Of a stretch of DNA of 64,000 nucleotides, positions 26,762-41,019 are shown piece after piece. The stretch spans positions 58,969,415 through 59,033,414 of the forward strand of contig OX393578.1 in NCBI GenBank assembly GCA_947652605.1. The letters run 5' to 3'. Under the pieces are notes generated by a model. The model had not been told where the DNA came from. It saw nothing but the letters and a program-made list of their open reading frames with translations, and did not search any database. Position numbers and translations under genes: made by a program. The stretch's first letter is position 1. Each line of letters opens with the position of its first letter. The DNA is from Elmis aenea (Eukaryota; Arthropoda; Insecta; Coleoptera; Elmidae).

Positions 26762-29139
26762 TTAGTTAATACATATGTTCCTTGAGCGACTATTTCGAAA
26801 CAATTTTAATTATTGATTTGTATATCACAGAAACAGTTTATCCATCGCTTCTTTACATGAATACAATTGTTTTGCATAAGTCTTTCAATGAGCTGGTTTT
26901 AATTTTTAATAATTTCCTAAAAATACCGTGCTTTAGTTAATACATATGTTCCTTGAGCGACTATTTCGAAACAATTTTAATTATTGATTTGTATATCACA
27001 GGAACAGTTTATCCATCGCCTCTTTACATGAATACAATTGTTTTGCATATGTCTTTCAATGAGCTGGTTTTAATTTTTAATAATTTCCTAAAAATACCGT
27101 GCTTTAGTTAATACATATGTTCCTTGAGCGACTATTTCGAAACAATTTTAATTATTGATTTGTATATCACAGGAACAGTTTATCCATCGCCTCTTTACAT
27201 AAATACAATTGTTTTGCATATGTCTTTCAATGAGCTGGTTTTAGTTTTTAATAATTTCCTAAAAATACCGTGCTTTAGTTAATACATATGTTCCTTGAGC
27301 GACTATTTCGAAACAATTTTAATTATTGATTTGTATATAACAGAAACAGTTTATCCATTGCCTCTTTACATGAATACAATTGTTTTGCATATGTCTTTCA
27401 ATGAGCTGGTTTTAATTTTTAATAATTTCCTAAAAATACCGTGCTTTAGTTAATACATATGTTCCTTGAGCGACTATTTCGAAACAATTTTAATTATTGA
27501 TTTGTATATCACAGGAACAGTTTATCCATTGCCTCTTTACATGAATACAATTGTTTTGCATATGTCTTTCAATGAGCTGGTTTTAATTTTTAATAATTTC
27601 CTAAAAATACCGTGCTTTAGTTAATACATATGTTCCTTGAGCGACTATTTCGAAACAATTTTAATTATTGATTTGTATATCACAGGAACAGTTTATCCAT
27701 CGCCTTTTTACATGAATACAATTGTTTTGCATATGTCTTTCAATGAGCTGGTTTTAATTTTTAATAATTTCCTAAAAATACCGTGCTTTAGTTAATACAT
27801 ATGTTCCTTGAGCGACTATTTCTGAACAATTTTAATTATTGATTTGTATATCACAGAAACCGTTTATCCATCGCCTCTTTACATGAATACAATTGTTTTG
27901 CATATGTCTTTCAAAGAGCTGGTTTTCATTTTTAATAATTTCCTAAAAATACCGTGCTTTAGTTAATACATATGTTCCTTGAGCGACTATTTCTAAACAG
28001 GTTTAATTATTGATTTGTATATCACAGGAACAGTTTATCCATCGCCTCTTTACATGAATACAATTGTTTTGCATATGTCTTTCAATGAGCTGGTTTTAAT
28101 TTTTAATAATTTCCTAAAAATACCGTGCTTTAGTTAATACATATGTTCCTTGAGCGACTATTTCGAAACAATTTTAATTATTGATTTGTATATCACAGGA
28201 ACAGTTTATCCATCGCCTCTTTACATGAATACAATTGTTTTGCAGATGTCTTTCAATGAGCTGGTTTTAATTTTTAATAATTTCTTAAAAATACCGTGCT
28301 TTAGTTAATACATATGTTCCTTGAGCGACTATTTCGAAACAATTTTAATTATTGATTTGTATATCACAGAAACAGTTTATCCATCGCCTCTTTACATGAA
28401 TACAATTGTTTTGCATATGTCTTTCAATGAGCTGGTTTTAATTTTTAATAATTTCCTAAAAATACCGTGCTTTAGTTAATACATATGTTCCTTGAGCGAC
28501 TATTTCTGAACAATTTTAATTATTGATTTGTATATCACAGAAACCGTTTATCCATCGCCTCTTTACATGAATACAATTGTTTTGCATATGTCTTTCAAAG
28601 AGCTGGTTTTAATTTTTAATAATTTCCTAAAAATACCGTGCTTTAGTTAATACATATGTTCCTTAAGCGACTATTTCTGAACAATTTTAATTATTGATTT
28701 GTATATCACAGGAACAGTTTATCCATCGCCTCTTTACATGAATACAATTGTTTTGCATATGTCTTTCAATGAGCTGGTTTTAATTTTTAATAATTTCCTA
28801 AAAATACCGTGCTTTAGTTAATACATATGTTCCTTGAGCGACTATTTCGAAACAATTTTAATTATTGATTTGTATATCACAGAAACAGTTTATCCATCGC
28901 TTCTTTACATGAATACAATTGTTTTGCATATGTCTTTCAATGAGCTGGTTTTAATTTTTAATAATTTCCTAAAAATACCGTGCTTTAGTTAATACAAATG
29001 TTCCTTGAGCGACTATTTCGAAACAATTTTAATTATTGATTTGTATATCACAGGAACAGTTTATCCATCGCCTCTTTACATGAATACAATTGTTTTGCAT
29101 ATGTCTTTCAATGAGCTGGTTTTAATTTTTAATAATTTC

Positions 29140-32100
29140 CTAAATATACCGTGCTTTAGTTAATACATATGTTCCTTGAGCGACTATTTCGAAACAATTT
29201 GAATTATTGATTTGTATATCACAGGAACAGTTTATCCATCGCCTCTTTACGTGAATACAATTGTTTTGCATATGTCTTTCAATGAGCTGGTTTTAATTTT
29301 TAATAATTTCCTAAAAATACCGTGCTTTAGTTAATACATATGTTCCTTGAGCGACTATTTCGAAACAATTTTAATTATTGATTTGTATATAACAGAAACA
29401 GTTTATCCATTGCCTCTTTACATGAATACAATTGTTTTGCATATGTCTTTTAATGAGCTGGTTTTAATTTTTAATAATTTCCTAAAAATACCGTGCTTTA
29501 GTTAATACATATGTTCCTTGAGCGACTATTTCGAAACAATTTTAATTATTGATTTGTATATCACAGGAACAGTTTATCCATTGCCTCTTTACATGAATAC
29601 AATTGTTTTGCATATGTCTTTCAATGAGCTGGTTTTAATTTTTAATAATTTCCTAAAAATACCGTGCTTTAGTTAATACATATGTTCCTTGAGCGACTAT
29701 TTCGAAACAATTTTAATTATTGATTTGTATATCACAGGAACAGTTTATCCATCGCCTCTTTACATGAATACAATTGTTTTGCATATGTCATTCAATGAGC
29801 TGGTTTTAATTTTTAATAATTTCCTAAAAATACCGTGCTTTAGTTAATACATATGTTCCTTGAGCGACTATTTCGAAACAATTTTAATTATTGATTTGTA
29901 TATCACAGGAACAGTTTATCCATCGCCTCTTTACATGAATACAATTGTTTTGCAGATGTCTTTCAATGAGCTGGTTTTAATTTTTAATAATTTCCTAAAA
30001 ATACCGTGCTTTAGTTAATACATATGTTCCTTGAGCGACTATTTCGAAACAATTTTAATTATTGATTTGTATATCACAGAAACAGTTTATCCATCGCCTC
30101 TTTACATGAATACAATTGTTTTGCATATGTCTTTTAATGAGCTGCTTTTAATTTTTAATAATTTCCTAAAAATACCGTGCTTTAGTTAATACATATGTTC
30201 CTTGAGCGACTATTTCTGAACAATTTTAATTATTGATTTGTATATCACAGAAACCGTTTATCCATCGCCTCTTTACATGAATACAATTGTTTTGCATATG
30301 TCTTTCAAAGAGCTGGTTTTAATTTTTAATAATTTCCTAAAAATACCGTGCTTTAGTTAATACATATGTTCCTTGAGCGACTATTTCTGAACAATTTTAA
30401 TTATTGATTTGTATATCACAGGAACAGTTTATCCATCGCCTCTTTACATGAATACAATTGTTTTGCATATGTCTTTCAATGAGCTGGTTTTAATTTTTAA
30501 TAATTTCCAAAAAATACCGTGCTTTAGTTAATACATATGTTCCTTGAGCGACTATTTCGAAACAATTTTAATTATTGATTTGTATATCACAGAAACAGTT
30601 TATCCATCGCTTCTTTACATGAATACAATTGTTTTGCATATGTCTTTCAATGAGCTGGTTTTAATTTTTAATAATTTCCTAAAAATACCGTGCTTTAGTT
30701 AATACATATGTTCCTTGAGCGACTATTTCGAAACAATTTTAATTATTGATTTGTATATCACAGGAACAGTTTATCCATCGCCTCTTTACATGAATACAAT
30801 TGTTTTGCATATGTCTTTCAATGAGCTGGTTTTAATTTTTAATAATTTCCTAAATATACCGTGCTTTAGTTAATACATATGTTCCTTGAGCGACTATTTC
30901 GAAACAATTTGAATTATTGATTTGTATATCACAGGAACAGTTTATCCATCGCCTCTTTACATGAATACAATTGTTTTGCATATGTCTTTCAATGAGCTGG
31001 TTTTAATTTTTAATAATTTCCTAAAAATACCGTGCTTTAGTTAATACATATGTTCCTTGAGCGACTATTTCGAAACAATTTTAATTATTGATTTGTATAT
31101 AACAGAAACAGTTTATCCATTGCCTCTTTACATGAATACAATTGTTTTGCATATGTCTTTCAATGAGCTGGTTTTAATTTTTAATAATTTCCTAAAAATA
31201 CCGTGCTTTAGTTAATACGTATGTTCCTTGAGCGACTATTTCGAAACAATTTTAATTATTGATTTGTATATCACAGGAACAGTTTATCCATTGCCTCTTT
31301 ACATGAATACAATTGTTTTGCATATGTCATTCAATGAGCTGGTTTTAATTTTTAATAATTTCCTAAAAATACCGTGCTTTAGTTAATACATATGTTCCTT
31401 GAGCGACTATTTCTAAACAATTTTAATTATTGATTTGTATATCACAGGAACAATTTATCCATCGTTTCTTTACATGAATACAATTGTTTTGCATATGTCT
31501 TTCAATGAGCTGGTTTTAATTTTTAATAATTTCCTAAAAATACCGTGCTTTAGTTAATGCATATGTTCCTTGAGCGACTATTTCTAATCAATTTTAATTA
31601 TTGATTTGTATATCACAGGAACAGTTTATCCATCGCCTCTTTACATGAATACAATTGTTTTGCATATGTCTTTCAATGAGCTGGTTTTAATTTTTAATAA
31701 TTTCCTAAAAATACCGTGCTTTAGTTAATACATATGTTCCTTGAGCGACTATTTCGAAACTATTTTAATTATTGATTTGTATATCACAGGAACAGTTTAT
31801 CCATCGCCTCTTTACATGAATACAATTGTTTTGCATATGTCTTTCAATGAGCTGGTTTTAATTTTTAATAATTTCCTAAAAATACCGTGCTTTAGTTAAT
31901 ACATATGTTCCTTGAGCGACTATTTCGAAACAATTTTAATTATTGATTTGTATATCACAGAAACAGTTTATCCATCGCCTCTTTACATGAATACAATTGT
32001 TTTGCATATGTCTTTCAATGAGCTGGTTTTAATTTTTAATAATTTCCTAAAAATACCGTGCTTTAGTTAATACATATGTTCCTTGAGCGACTATTTCTGA

Positions 32101-34440
32101 ACAATTTTAATTATTGATTTGTATATCACAGAAACCGTTTATCCATCGCCTCTTTACATGAATACAATTGTTTTGCATATGTCTTTCAAAGAGCTGGTTT
32201 TAATTTTTAATAATTTCCTAAAAATACCGTGCTTTAGTTAATACATATGTTCCTTGAGCGACTATTTCGAAACAATTTCAATTATTGAGTTGTATATCAC
32301 AGGAACAGTTTATCCATCGCCTCTTTACATGAATACAATTGTTTTGCTTATGTCTTTCAATGAGATGGTTTTAATTTTTAATAATTTCCTAAAAATACCG
32401 TGCTTTAGTTAATACATATGTTCCTTGAGCGACTATTTCGAAACAATTTTAATTATTGATTTGTATATCACAGAAACAGTTTATCCATCGCTTCTTTACA
32501 TGAATACAATTGTTTTGCATATGTCTTTCAATGAGCTGGTTTTAATTTTTAATAATTTCCTAAAAATACCGTGCTTTAGTTAATACATATGTTCCTTGAG
32601 CGACTATTTCGAAACAATTTTAATTATTGATTTGTATATCACAGGAACAGTTTATCCATCGCCTCTTTACATGAATACAATTGTTTTGCATATGTCTTTC
32701 AATGAGCTGGTTTTAATTTTTAATAATTTCCTAAATATACCGTGCTTTAGTTAATACATATGTTCCTTGAGCGACTATTTCGAAACAATTTGAATTATTG
32801 ATTTGTATATCACAGGAACAGTTTATCCATCGCCTCTTTACATGAATACAATTGTTTTGCATATGTCTTTCAATGAGCTGGTTTTAATTTTTAATAATTT
32901 CCTAAAAATACCGTGCTTTAGTTAATACATATGTTCCTTGAGCGACTATTTCGAAACAATTTTAATTATTGATTTGTATATAACAGAAACAGTTTATCCA
33001 TTGCCTCTTTACATGAATACAATTGTTTTGCATATGTCTTTCAATGAGCTGGTTTTAATTTTTAATAATTTCCTAAAAATACCGTGCTTTAGTTAATACA
33101 TATGTTCCTTAAGCGACTATTTCTAAACAATTTTAATTATTGATTTGTATATCACAGGAACAATTTATCCATCGTTTCTTTACATGAATACAATTGTTTT
33201 GCATATGTCTTTCAATGAGCTGGTTTTAATTTTTAATAATTTCCTAAAAATACCGTGCTTTAGTTAATGCATATGTTCCTTGAGCGACTATTTCTAAACA
33301 ATTTTAATTATTGATTTGTATATCACAGGAACAGTTTATCCATCGCCTCTTTACATGAATACAATTGTTTTGCATATGTCTTTCAATGAGCTGGTTTTAA
33401 CTTTTAATAATTTCCTAAAAATACCGTGCTTTAGTTAATACATATGTTCCTTGAGCGACTATTTCGAAACAATTTTAATTATTGATTTGTATATCACAGG
33501 AACAGTTTATCCATCGCCTCTTTACATGAATACAATTGTTTTGCATATGTCTTTCAATGAGCTGGTTTTAATTTTTAATAATTTCCTAAAAATACCGTGC
33601 TTTAGTTAATACATATGTTCATTGAGCGACTATTTCGAAACAATTTTAATTATTGATTTGTATATCACAGAAACAGTTTATCCATCGCCTCTTTACATGA
33701 ATACAATTGTTTTGCATATGTCTTTCAATGAGCTGGTTTTAATTTTTAATAATTTCCTAAAAATACCGTGCTTTAGTTAATACATATGTTCCTTGAGCGA
33801 CTATTTCTGAACAATTTTAATTATTGATTTGTATATCACAGAAACCGTTTATCCATCGCCTCTTTACATGAATACAATTGTTTTGCATATGTCTTTTAAA
33901 GAGCTGGTTTTAATTTTTAATAATTTCCTAAAAATACCGTGCTTTAGTTAATACATATGTTCCTTGAGCGACTATTTCGAAACAATTTCAATTATTGATT
34001 TGTATATCACAGGAACAGTTTATCCATCGCCTCTTTACATGAATACAAATGTTTTGCTTATGTCTTTCAATGAGCTGGTTTTAATTTTTAATAATTTCCT
34101 AAAAATACCGTGCTTTAGTTAATACATATGTTCCTTGAGCGACTATTTCGAAACAATTTTAATTATTGATTTGTATATCACAGAATCAGTTTATCCATCG
34201 CTTCTTTACATGAATACAATTGTTTTGCATATGTCTTTCAATGAGCTGGTTTTAATTTTTAATAATTTCCTAAAAATACCGTGCTTTAGTTAATACATAT
34301 GTTCCTTGAGCGACTATTTCGAAACAATTTTAATTATTGATTTGTATATCACAGGAACAGTTTATCCATCGCCTCTTTACATGAATACAATTGTTTTGCA
34401 TATGTCTTTCAATGAGCTGGTTTTAATTTTTAATAATTTC
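29140..34440. repeat. Higher-order repeats of about 10 and 11 monomers
   Basis: The CCTAAATATACCG monomer occurs near 29142, 30852, 32732 and 34442, spaced 10, 11 and 10 monomers. It is followed each time by TTTGAATTATTG and then by a TATAACAGAAAC monomer (29390, 31098, 32982 and 34690). TTAATGCATATG recurs at about 31559 and 33269 (10 monomers). This describes a repeating unit of about 1.7-1.9 kb with one-monomer length changes between copies. Confidence 0.82.
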
Positions 34441-36365
34441 CTAAATATACCGTGCTTTAGTTAATACATATGTTCCTTGAGCGACTATTTCGAAACAATT
34501 TGAATTATTGATTTGTATATCACAGGAACAGTTTATGCATCGCCTCTTTACATGAATACAATTGTTTTGCATATGTCTTTCAATGAGCTGGTTTTAATTT
34601 TTAATAATTTCCTAAAAATACCGTGCTTTAGTTAATACATATGTTCCTTGAGCGACTATTTCGAAACAATTTTAATTATTGATTTGTATATAACAGAAAC
34701 AGTTTATCCATTGCCTCTTTACATGAATACAATTGTTTTGCATATGTCTTTCAATGAGCTGGTTTTAATTTTTAATAATTTCCTAAAAATACCGTGCTTT
34801 AGTTAATACATATGTTCCTTGAGCGACTATTTCGAAACAATTTTAATTATTGATTTGTATATCACAGGAACAGTTTATCCATTGCCTCTTTACATGAATA
34901 CAATTGTTTTGCATATGTCTTTCAATGAGCTGGTTTTAATTTTTAATATTTTCCTAAAAATACCGTGCTTTAGTTAATAAATATGTTCCTTGAGCGACTA
35001 TTTCGAAACAATTTTAATTATTGATTTGTATATCACAGGAACAGTTTATCCATCGCCTCTTTACATGAATACAATTGTTTTGCATATGTCTTTCAATGAG
35101 CTGGTTTTAATTTTTAATAATTTCCTAAAAATACCGTGCTTTAGTTAATACATATGTTCCTTGAGCGACTATTTCTGAACAATTTTAATTATTGATTTGT
35201 ATATCACAGAAACCGTTTATCCATCGCCTCTTTACATGAATACAATTGTTTTGCATATGTCTTTCAAAGAGCTGGTTTTAATTTTTAATAATTTCCTAAA
35301 AATACCGTGCTTTAGTTAATACATATGTTCCTTGAGCGACTATTTCGAAACAATTTCAATTATTGATTTGTATATCACAGGAACAGTTTATCCATCGCCT
35401 CTTTACATGAATACAAATGTTTTGCTTATGTCTTTCAATGAGCTGGTTTTAATTTTTAATAATTTCCTAAAAATACCGTGCTTTAGTTAATACATATGTT
35501 CCTTGAGCGACTATTTCGAAACAATTTTAATTATTGATTTGTATATCACAGAATCAGTTTATCCATCGCTTCTTTACATGAATACAATTGTTTTGCATAT
35601 GTCTTTCAATGAGCTGGTTTTAATTTTTAATAATTTCCTAAAAATACCGTGCTTTAGTTAATACATATGTTCCTTGAGCGACTATTTCGAAACAATTTTA
35701 ATTATTGATTTGTATATCACAGGAACAGTTTATCCATCGCCTCTTTACATGAATACAATTGTTTTGCATATGTCTTTCAATGAGCTGGTTTTAATTTTTA
35801 ATAATTTCCTAAATATACCGTGCTTTAGTTAATACATATGTTCCTTGAGCGACTATTTCGAAACAATTTGAATTATTGATTTGTATATCACAGGAACAGT
35901 TTATGCATCGCCTCTTTACATGAATACAATTGTTTTGCATATGTCTTTCAATGAGCTGGTTTTAATTTTTAATAATTTCCTAAAAATACCGTGCTTTAGT
36001 TAATACATATGTTCCTTGAGCGACTATTTCGAAACAATTTTAATTATTGATTTGTATATAACAGAAACAGTTTATCCATTGCCTCTTTACATGAATACAA
36101 TTGTTTTGCATATGTCTTTCAATGAGCTGGTTTTAATTTTTAATAATTTCCTAAAAATACCGTGCTTTAGTTAATACATATGTTCCTTGAGCGACTATTT
36201 CGAAACAATTTTAATTATTGATTTGTATATCACAGGAACAGTTTATCCATTGCCTCTTTACATGAATACAATTGTTTTGCATATGTCTTTCAATGAGCTG
36301 GTTTTAATTTTTAATAATTTCCTAAAAATACCGTGCTTTAGTTAATAAATATGTTCCTTGAGCGA
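33630..36365. repeat. Tandem 8-monomer higher-order repeat (1,368 bp x 2)
   Basis: ACAAATGTTTTGCTTATG (about 34047 and 35415), CAGAATCAG (34183 and 35551), TTTATGCATCG (34535 and 35903) and TTAATAAATATG (34977 and 36345) recur at 1,368 bp, which is 8 x 171. Upstream and downstream variants differ, setting the edges to within about one monomer. Confidence 0.87.
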
Positions 36366-39261
36366 CTATTTCGAAACAATTTTAATTATTGATTTGTATA
36401 TCACAGGAACAGTTTATCCATCGCCTCTTTACATGAATACAATTGTTTTGCATATGTCTTTCAATGAGCTGGTTTTAATTTTTAATAATTTCCTAAAAAT
36501 ACCGTGCTTTAGTTAATACATATGTTCCTTGAGCGACTATTTCGAAACAATTTTAATTATTGATTTGTATATCACAGAAACAGTTTATCCATCGCCTCTT
36601 TACATGAATACAATTGTTTTGCATATGTCTTTCAATGAGCTGGTTTTCATTTTTAATAATTTCCTAAAAATACCGTGCTTTAGTTAATACATATGTTCCT
36701 TGAGCGACTATTTCTAAACAATTTTAATTATTGATTTGTATATCACAGGAACAGTTTATCCATCGCCTCTTTACATGAATACAATTGTTTTGCATATGTC
36801 TTTCAATAAGCTGGTTTTAATTTTTAATAATTTCCTAAAAATACCGTGCTTTAGTTAATACATATGTTCCTTGAGCGACTATTTCGAAACAATTTTAATT
36901 ATTGATTTGTATATCACAGGAACAGTTTATCCATCGCGTCTTTACATGAATACAATTGTTTTGCAGATGTCTTTCAATGAGCTGGTTTTAATTTTTAATA
37001 ATTTCCTAAAAATACCGTGCTTTAGTTAATACATATGTTCCTTGAGCGACTATTTCGAAACAATTTTAATTATTGATTTGTATATCACAGAAACAGTTTA
37101 TCCATCGCCTCTTTACATGAATACAATTGTTTTGCATATGTCTTTCAATGAGCTGGTTTTAATTTTTAATATCTTCCTAAAAATACCGTGCTTTAGTTAA
37201 TACATATGTTCCTTGAGCGACTATTTCTGAACAATTTTAATTATTGATTTGTATATCACAGAAACCGTTTATCCATCGCCTCTTTACATGAATACAATTG
37301 TTTTGCATATGTCTTTCAAAGAGCTGGTTTTCATTTTTAATAATTTCCTAAAAATACCGTGCTTTAGTTAATACATATGTTCCTTGAGCGACTATTTCGA
37401 AACAATTTCAATTATTGATTTGTATATCACAGGAACAGTTTATCCATCGCCTCTTTACATGAATACAATTGTTTTGCATATGTCTTTCAATGAGCTGGTT
37501 TTAATTTTTAATAATTTCCTAAAAATACCGTGCTTTAGTTAATACATATGTTCCTTGAGCGACTATTTCGAAACAATTTTAATTATTGATTTGTATATCA
37601 CAGGAACAGTTTATCTATTGCCTCTTTACATGAATACAATTGTTTTGCATATGTCTTTCAATGAGCTGGTTTTAATTTTTAATAATTTCCTAAAAATACC
37701 GTGCTTTAGTTAATACATATGTTCCTTGAGCGACTATTTCGAAACAATTTTAATTATTGATTTGTATATCACAGGAACAGTTTATCCATCGCCTCTTTAC
37801 ATGAATACAATTGTTTTGCATATGTCTTTCAATGAGCTGGTTTTAATTTTTAATAATTTCCTAAAAATACCGTGCTTTAGTTAATACATATGTTCCTTGA
37901 GCGACTTTTTCGAAACAATTTTAATTATTGATTTGTATATCACAGGAACAGTTTATCCATCGCCTCTTTACATGAATACAATTGTTTTGCATATGTCTTT
38001 CAATGAGCTGGTTTTAATTTTTAATAATTTCCTAAAAATACCGTGCTTTAGTTAATACATATGTTCCTTGAGCGACTATTTCTAAACAATTTTAATTATT
38101 GATTTGTATATCACAGGAACCGTTTATCCATCGCCTCTTTACATGAATACAATTGTTTTGCATATGTCTTTCAATGAGCTGGTTTTAATTTTTAATAATT
38201 TCCTAAAAATACCGTGCTTTAGTTAATACATATGTTCCTTGAGCGACTATTTCTGAACAATTTTAATTATTGATTTGTATATCACAGAAACCGTTTATCC
38301 ATCGCCTCTTTACATGAATACAATTGTTTTGCATATGTCTTTCAAAGAGCTGGTTTTCATTTTTAATAATTTCCTAAAAAATACCGTGCTTTAGTTAATA
38401 CATATGTTCCTTGAGCGACTATTTCGAAACAATTTCAATTATTGATTTGTATATCACAGGAACAGTTTATCCATCGCCTCTTTACATGAATACAATTGTT
38501 TTGCTTATGTCTTTCAATGAGCTGGTTTTAATTTTTAATAATTTCCTAAAAATACCGTGCTTTAGTTAATACATATGTTCCTTGAGCGACTATTTCGAAA
38601 CAATTTTAATTATTGATTTGTATATCACAGAAACAGTTTATCCATCGCTTCTTTACATGAATACAATTGTTTTGCATATGTCTTTCAATGAGCTGGTTTT
38701 AATTTTTAATAATTTCCTAAAAATACCGTGCTTTAGTTAATACATATGTTCCTTGAGCGACTATTTCGAAACAATTTTAAATATTGATTTGTATATCACA
38801 GGAACAGTTTATCCATCGCCTCTTTACATGAATACAATTGTTTTGCATATGTCTTTCAATGAGCTGGTTTTAATTTTTAATGATTTCCTAAATATACCGT
38901 GCTTTAGTTAATACATATGTTCCTTGAGCGACTATTTCGAAACAATTTGAATTATTGATTTGTATATCACAGGAACAGTTTATCCATCGCCTCTTTACAT
39001 GAATACAATTGTTTTGCATATGTCTTTCAATGAGCTGGTTTTAATTTTTAATAATTTCCTAAAAATACCGTGCTTTAGTTAATACATATGTTCCTTGAGC
39101 GACTATTTCGAAACAATTTTAATTATTGATTTGTATATAACAGAAACAGTTTATCCATTGCCTCTTTACATGAATACAATTGTTTTGCATATGTCTTTCA
39201 ATGAGCTGGTTTTAATTTTTAATAATTTCCTAAAAATACCGTGCTTTAGTTAATACATATG

Positions 39262-40459
39262 TTCCTTGAGCGACTATTTCTGAACAATTTTAATTATTGA
39301 TTTGTATATCACAGAAACCGTTTATCCATCGCCTCTTTACATGAATACAATTGTTTTGCATATGTCTTTCAAAGAGCTGGTTTTCATTTTTAATAATTTC
39401 CTAAAAATACCGTGCTTTAGTTAATACATATGTTCCTTGAGCGACTATTTCGAAACAATTTCAATTATTGATTTGTATATCACAGGAACAGTTTATCTAT
39501 CGCCTCTTTACATGAATACAATTGTTTTGCATATGTCTTTCAATGAGCTGGTTTTAATTTTTAATAATTTCCTAAAAATACCGTGCTTTAGTTAATACAT
39601 ATGTTCCTTGAGCGACTATTTCGAAACTATTTTAATTATTGATTTGTATATCACAGGAACAGTTTATCTATTGCCTCTTTACATGAATATAATTGTTTTG
39701 CATATGTCTTTCAATGAGCTGGTTTTAATTTTTAATAATTTCCTAAAAATACCGTGCTTTAGTTAATACATATGTTCCTTGAGCGACTATTTCTGAACAA
39801 TTTTAATTATTGATTTGTATATCACAGAAACCGTTTATCCATCGCCTCTTTACATGAATACAATTGTTTTGCATATGTCTTTCAAAGAGCTGGTTTTCAT
39901 TTTTAATAATTTCCTAAAAATACCGTGCTTTAGTTAATACATATGTTCCTTGAGCGACTATTTCTGAACAATTTTAATTATTGATTTGTATATCACAGAA
40001 ACCGTTTATCCATCGCCTCTTTACATGAATACAATTGTTTTGCATATGTCTTTCAAAGAGCTGGTTTTCATTTTTAATAATTTCCTAAAAATACCGTGCT
40101 TTAGTTAATACATATGTTCCTTGAGCGACTATTTCGAAACAATTTCAATTATTGATTTGTATATCACAGGAACAGTTTATCTATCGCCTCTTTACATGAA
40201 TACAATTGTTTTGCATATGTCTTTCAATGAGCTGGTTTTAATTTTTAATAATTTCCTAAAAATACCGTGCTTTAGTTAATACATATGTTCCTTGAGCGAC
40301 TATTTCGAAACAATTTTAATTATTGATTTGTATATCACAGGAACAGTTTATCTATTGCCTCTTTACATGAATATAATTGTTTTGCATATGTCTTTTAATG
40401 AGCTGGTTTTAATTTTTAATAATTTCCTAAAAATACCGTGCTTTAGTTAATACATATGT
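39262..40459. repeat. Diagnostic monomer triplet repeated 684 bp apart near the array edge
   Basis: Three consecutive marked monomers (TCTGAAC/AAACCG/AAAGAGC, then TTTATCTATCGCC, then TTTATCTATTGCC with CATGAATATAATTG) occur at about 39262-39775 and again at about 39946-40459. The offset is 684 bp, four monomers. A very local, recent duplication is indicated. Confidence 0.8.
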
Positions 40460-40789
40460 TCCTTGAGCGACTATTTCGAAACAATTTTAATTATTGATTT
40501 GTATATAACAGAAACAGTTTATCCATTGCCTCTTTACATGAATACAATTGTTTTGCATATGTCTTTCAATAAGCTGGTTTTAATTTTTAATAATTTCCTA
40601 AAAATACCGTGCTTTAGTTAATACATATGTTCCTTGAGCGACTATTTCTGAACAATTTTAATTATTGATTTGTATATCACAGAAACCGTTTATCCATCGC
40701 CTCTTTACATGAATACAATTGTTTTGCATATGTCTTTCAATGAGCTGGTTTTAATTTTTTATAATTTCCTAAAAAGACCTTGCTTTAGA

Positions 40790-41019
40790 TATCATAATTT
40801 TTGATTTTTTGACGAAAAAATTTTTAAGCCTATACAGTTGGTAACTTAAAACTACATTGAAGAGCTACAAAAATTTTTTTTTTTTTATAGAAATCCAAAC
40901 GAAATAATCGTTTTAATGCATTGAATAAATGTTCTTTAATATTTTTAAAAAATCTGTTTACGACAATGAATTTCTCTCAAATAAAGAAATCCAAATTATG
41001 TAGTTAGTTTTTTTTGTTG
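40790..41019. other. AT-rich flank at the satellite edge
   Basis: The satellite stops at about 40789 and is followed by AT-rich unique-looking sequence with homopolymer runs (T run near 40875). No gene, target duplication or second satellite type is visible. Confidence 0.6.

Larger units (their letters stand above)
11009..40789. repeat. 171-bp satellite array, right block
   Basis: The TTAGTTAA landmark runs from 11030 to a degenerate last copy at 40785. That is 174 periods and 29,755 bp, against 29,754 expected; the one extra base is an added A near 38380. Common variants include GGAACAG/AGAAACAG/AGAAACCG/ATAACAGAAAC, TTCGAAAC/TTCTAAAC/TTCTGAAC, AATGAGC/AATAAGC/AAAGAGC and TTTTAATT/TTTTCATT. 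Many hit CpG sites (TTCGAA, CATCGCC). The last monomer is divergent (AAAAAGACCTTGC) and the array stops at about 40789. Short apparent reading frames inside, for example 26098-26286, are by-products of the repeat and no frame is preserved across monomers. Confidence 0.98.

Noticed and set aside
1..40789. CRISPR-like array
   Set aside because: The whole 171-bp unit repeats; there are no short repeats alternating with unique spacers, and the context is eukaryotic.
1..40789. Homology to primate alpha satellite or a CENP-B box
   Set aside because: Only the 171-bp length coincides. I see no match to the CENP-B box pattern (TTCG followed by GGAA and CGGG) in the monomer.
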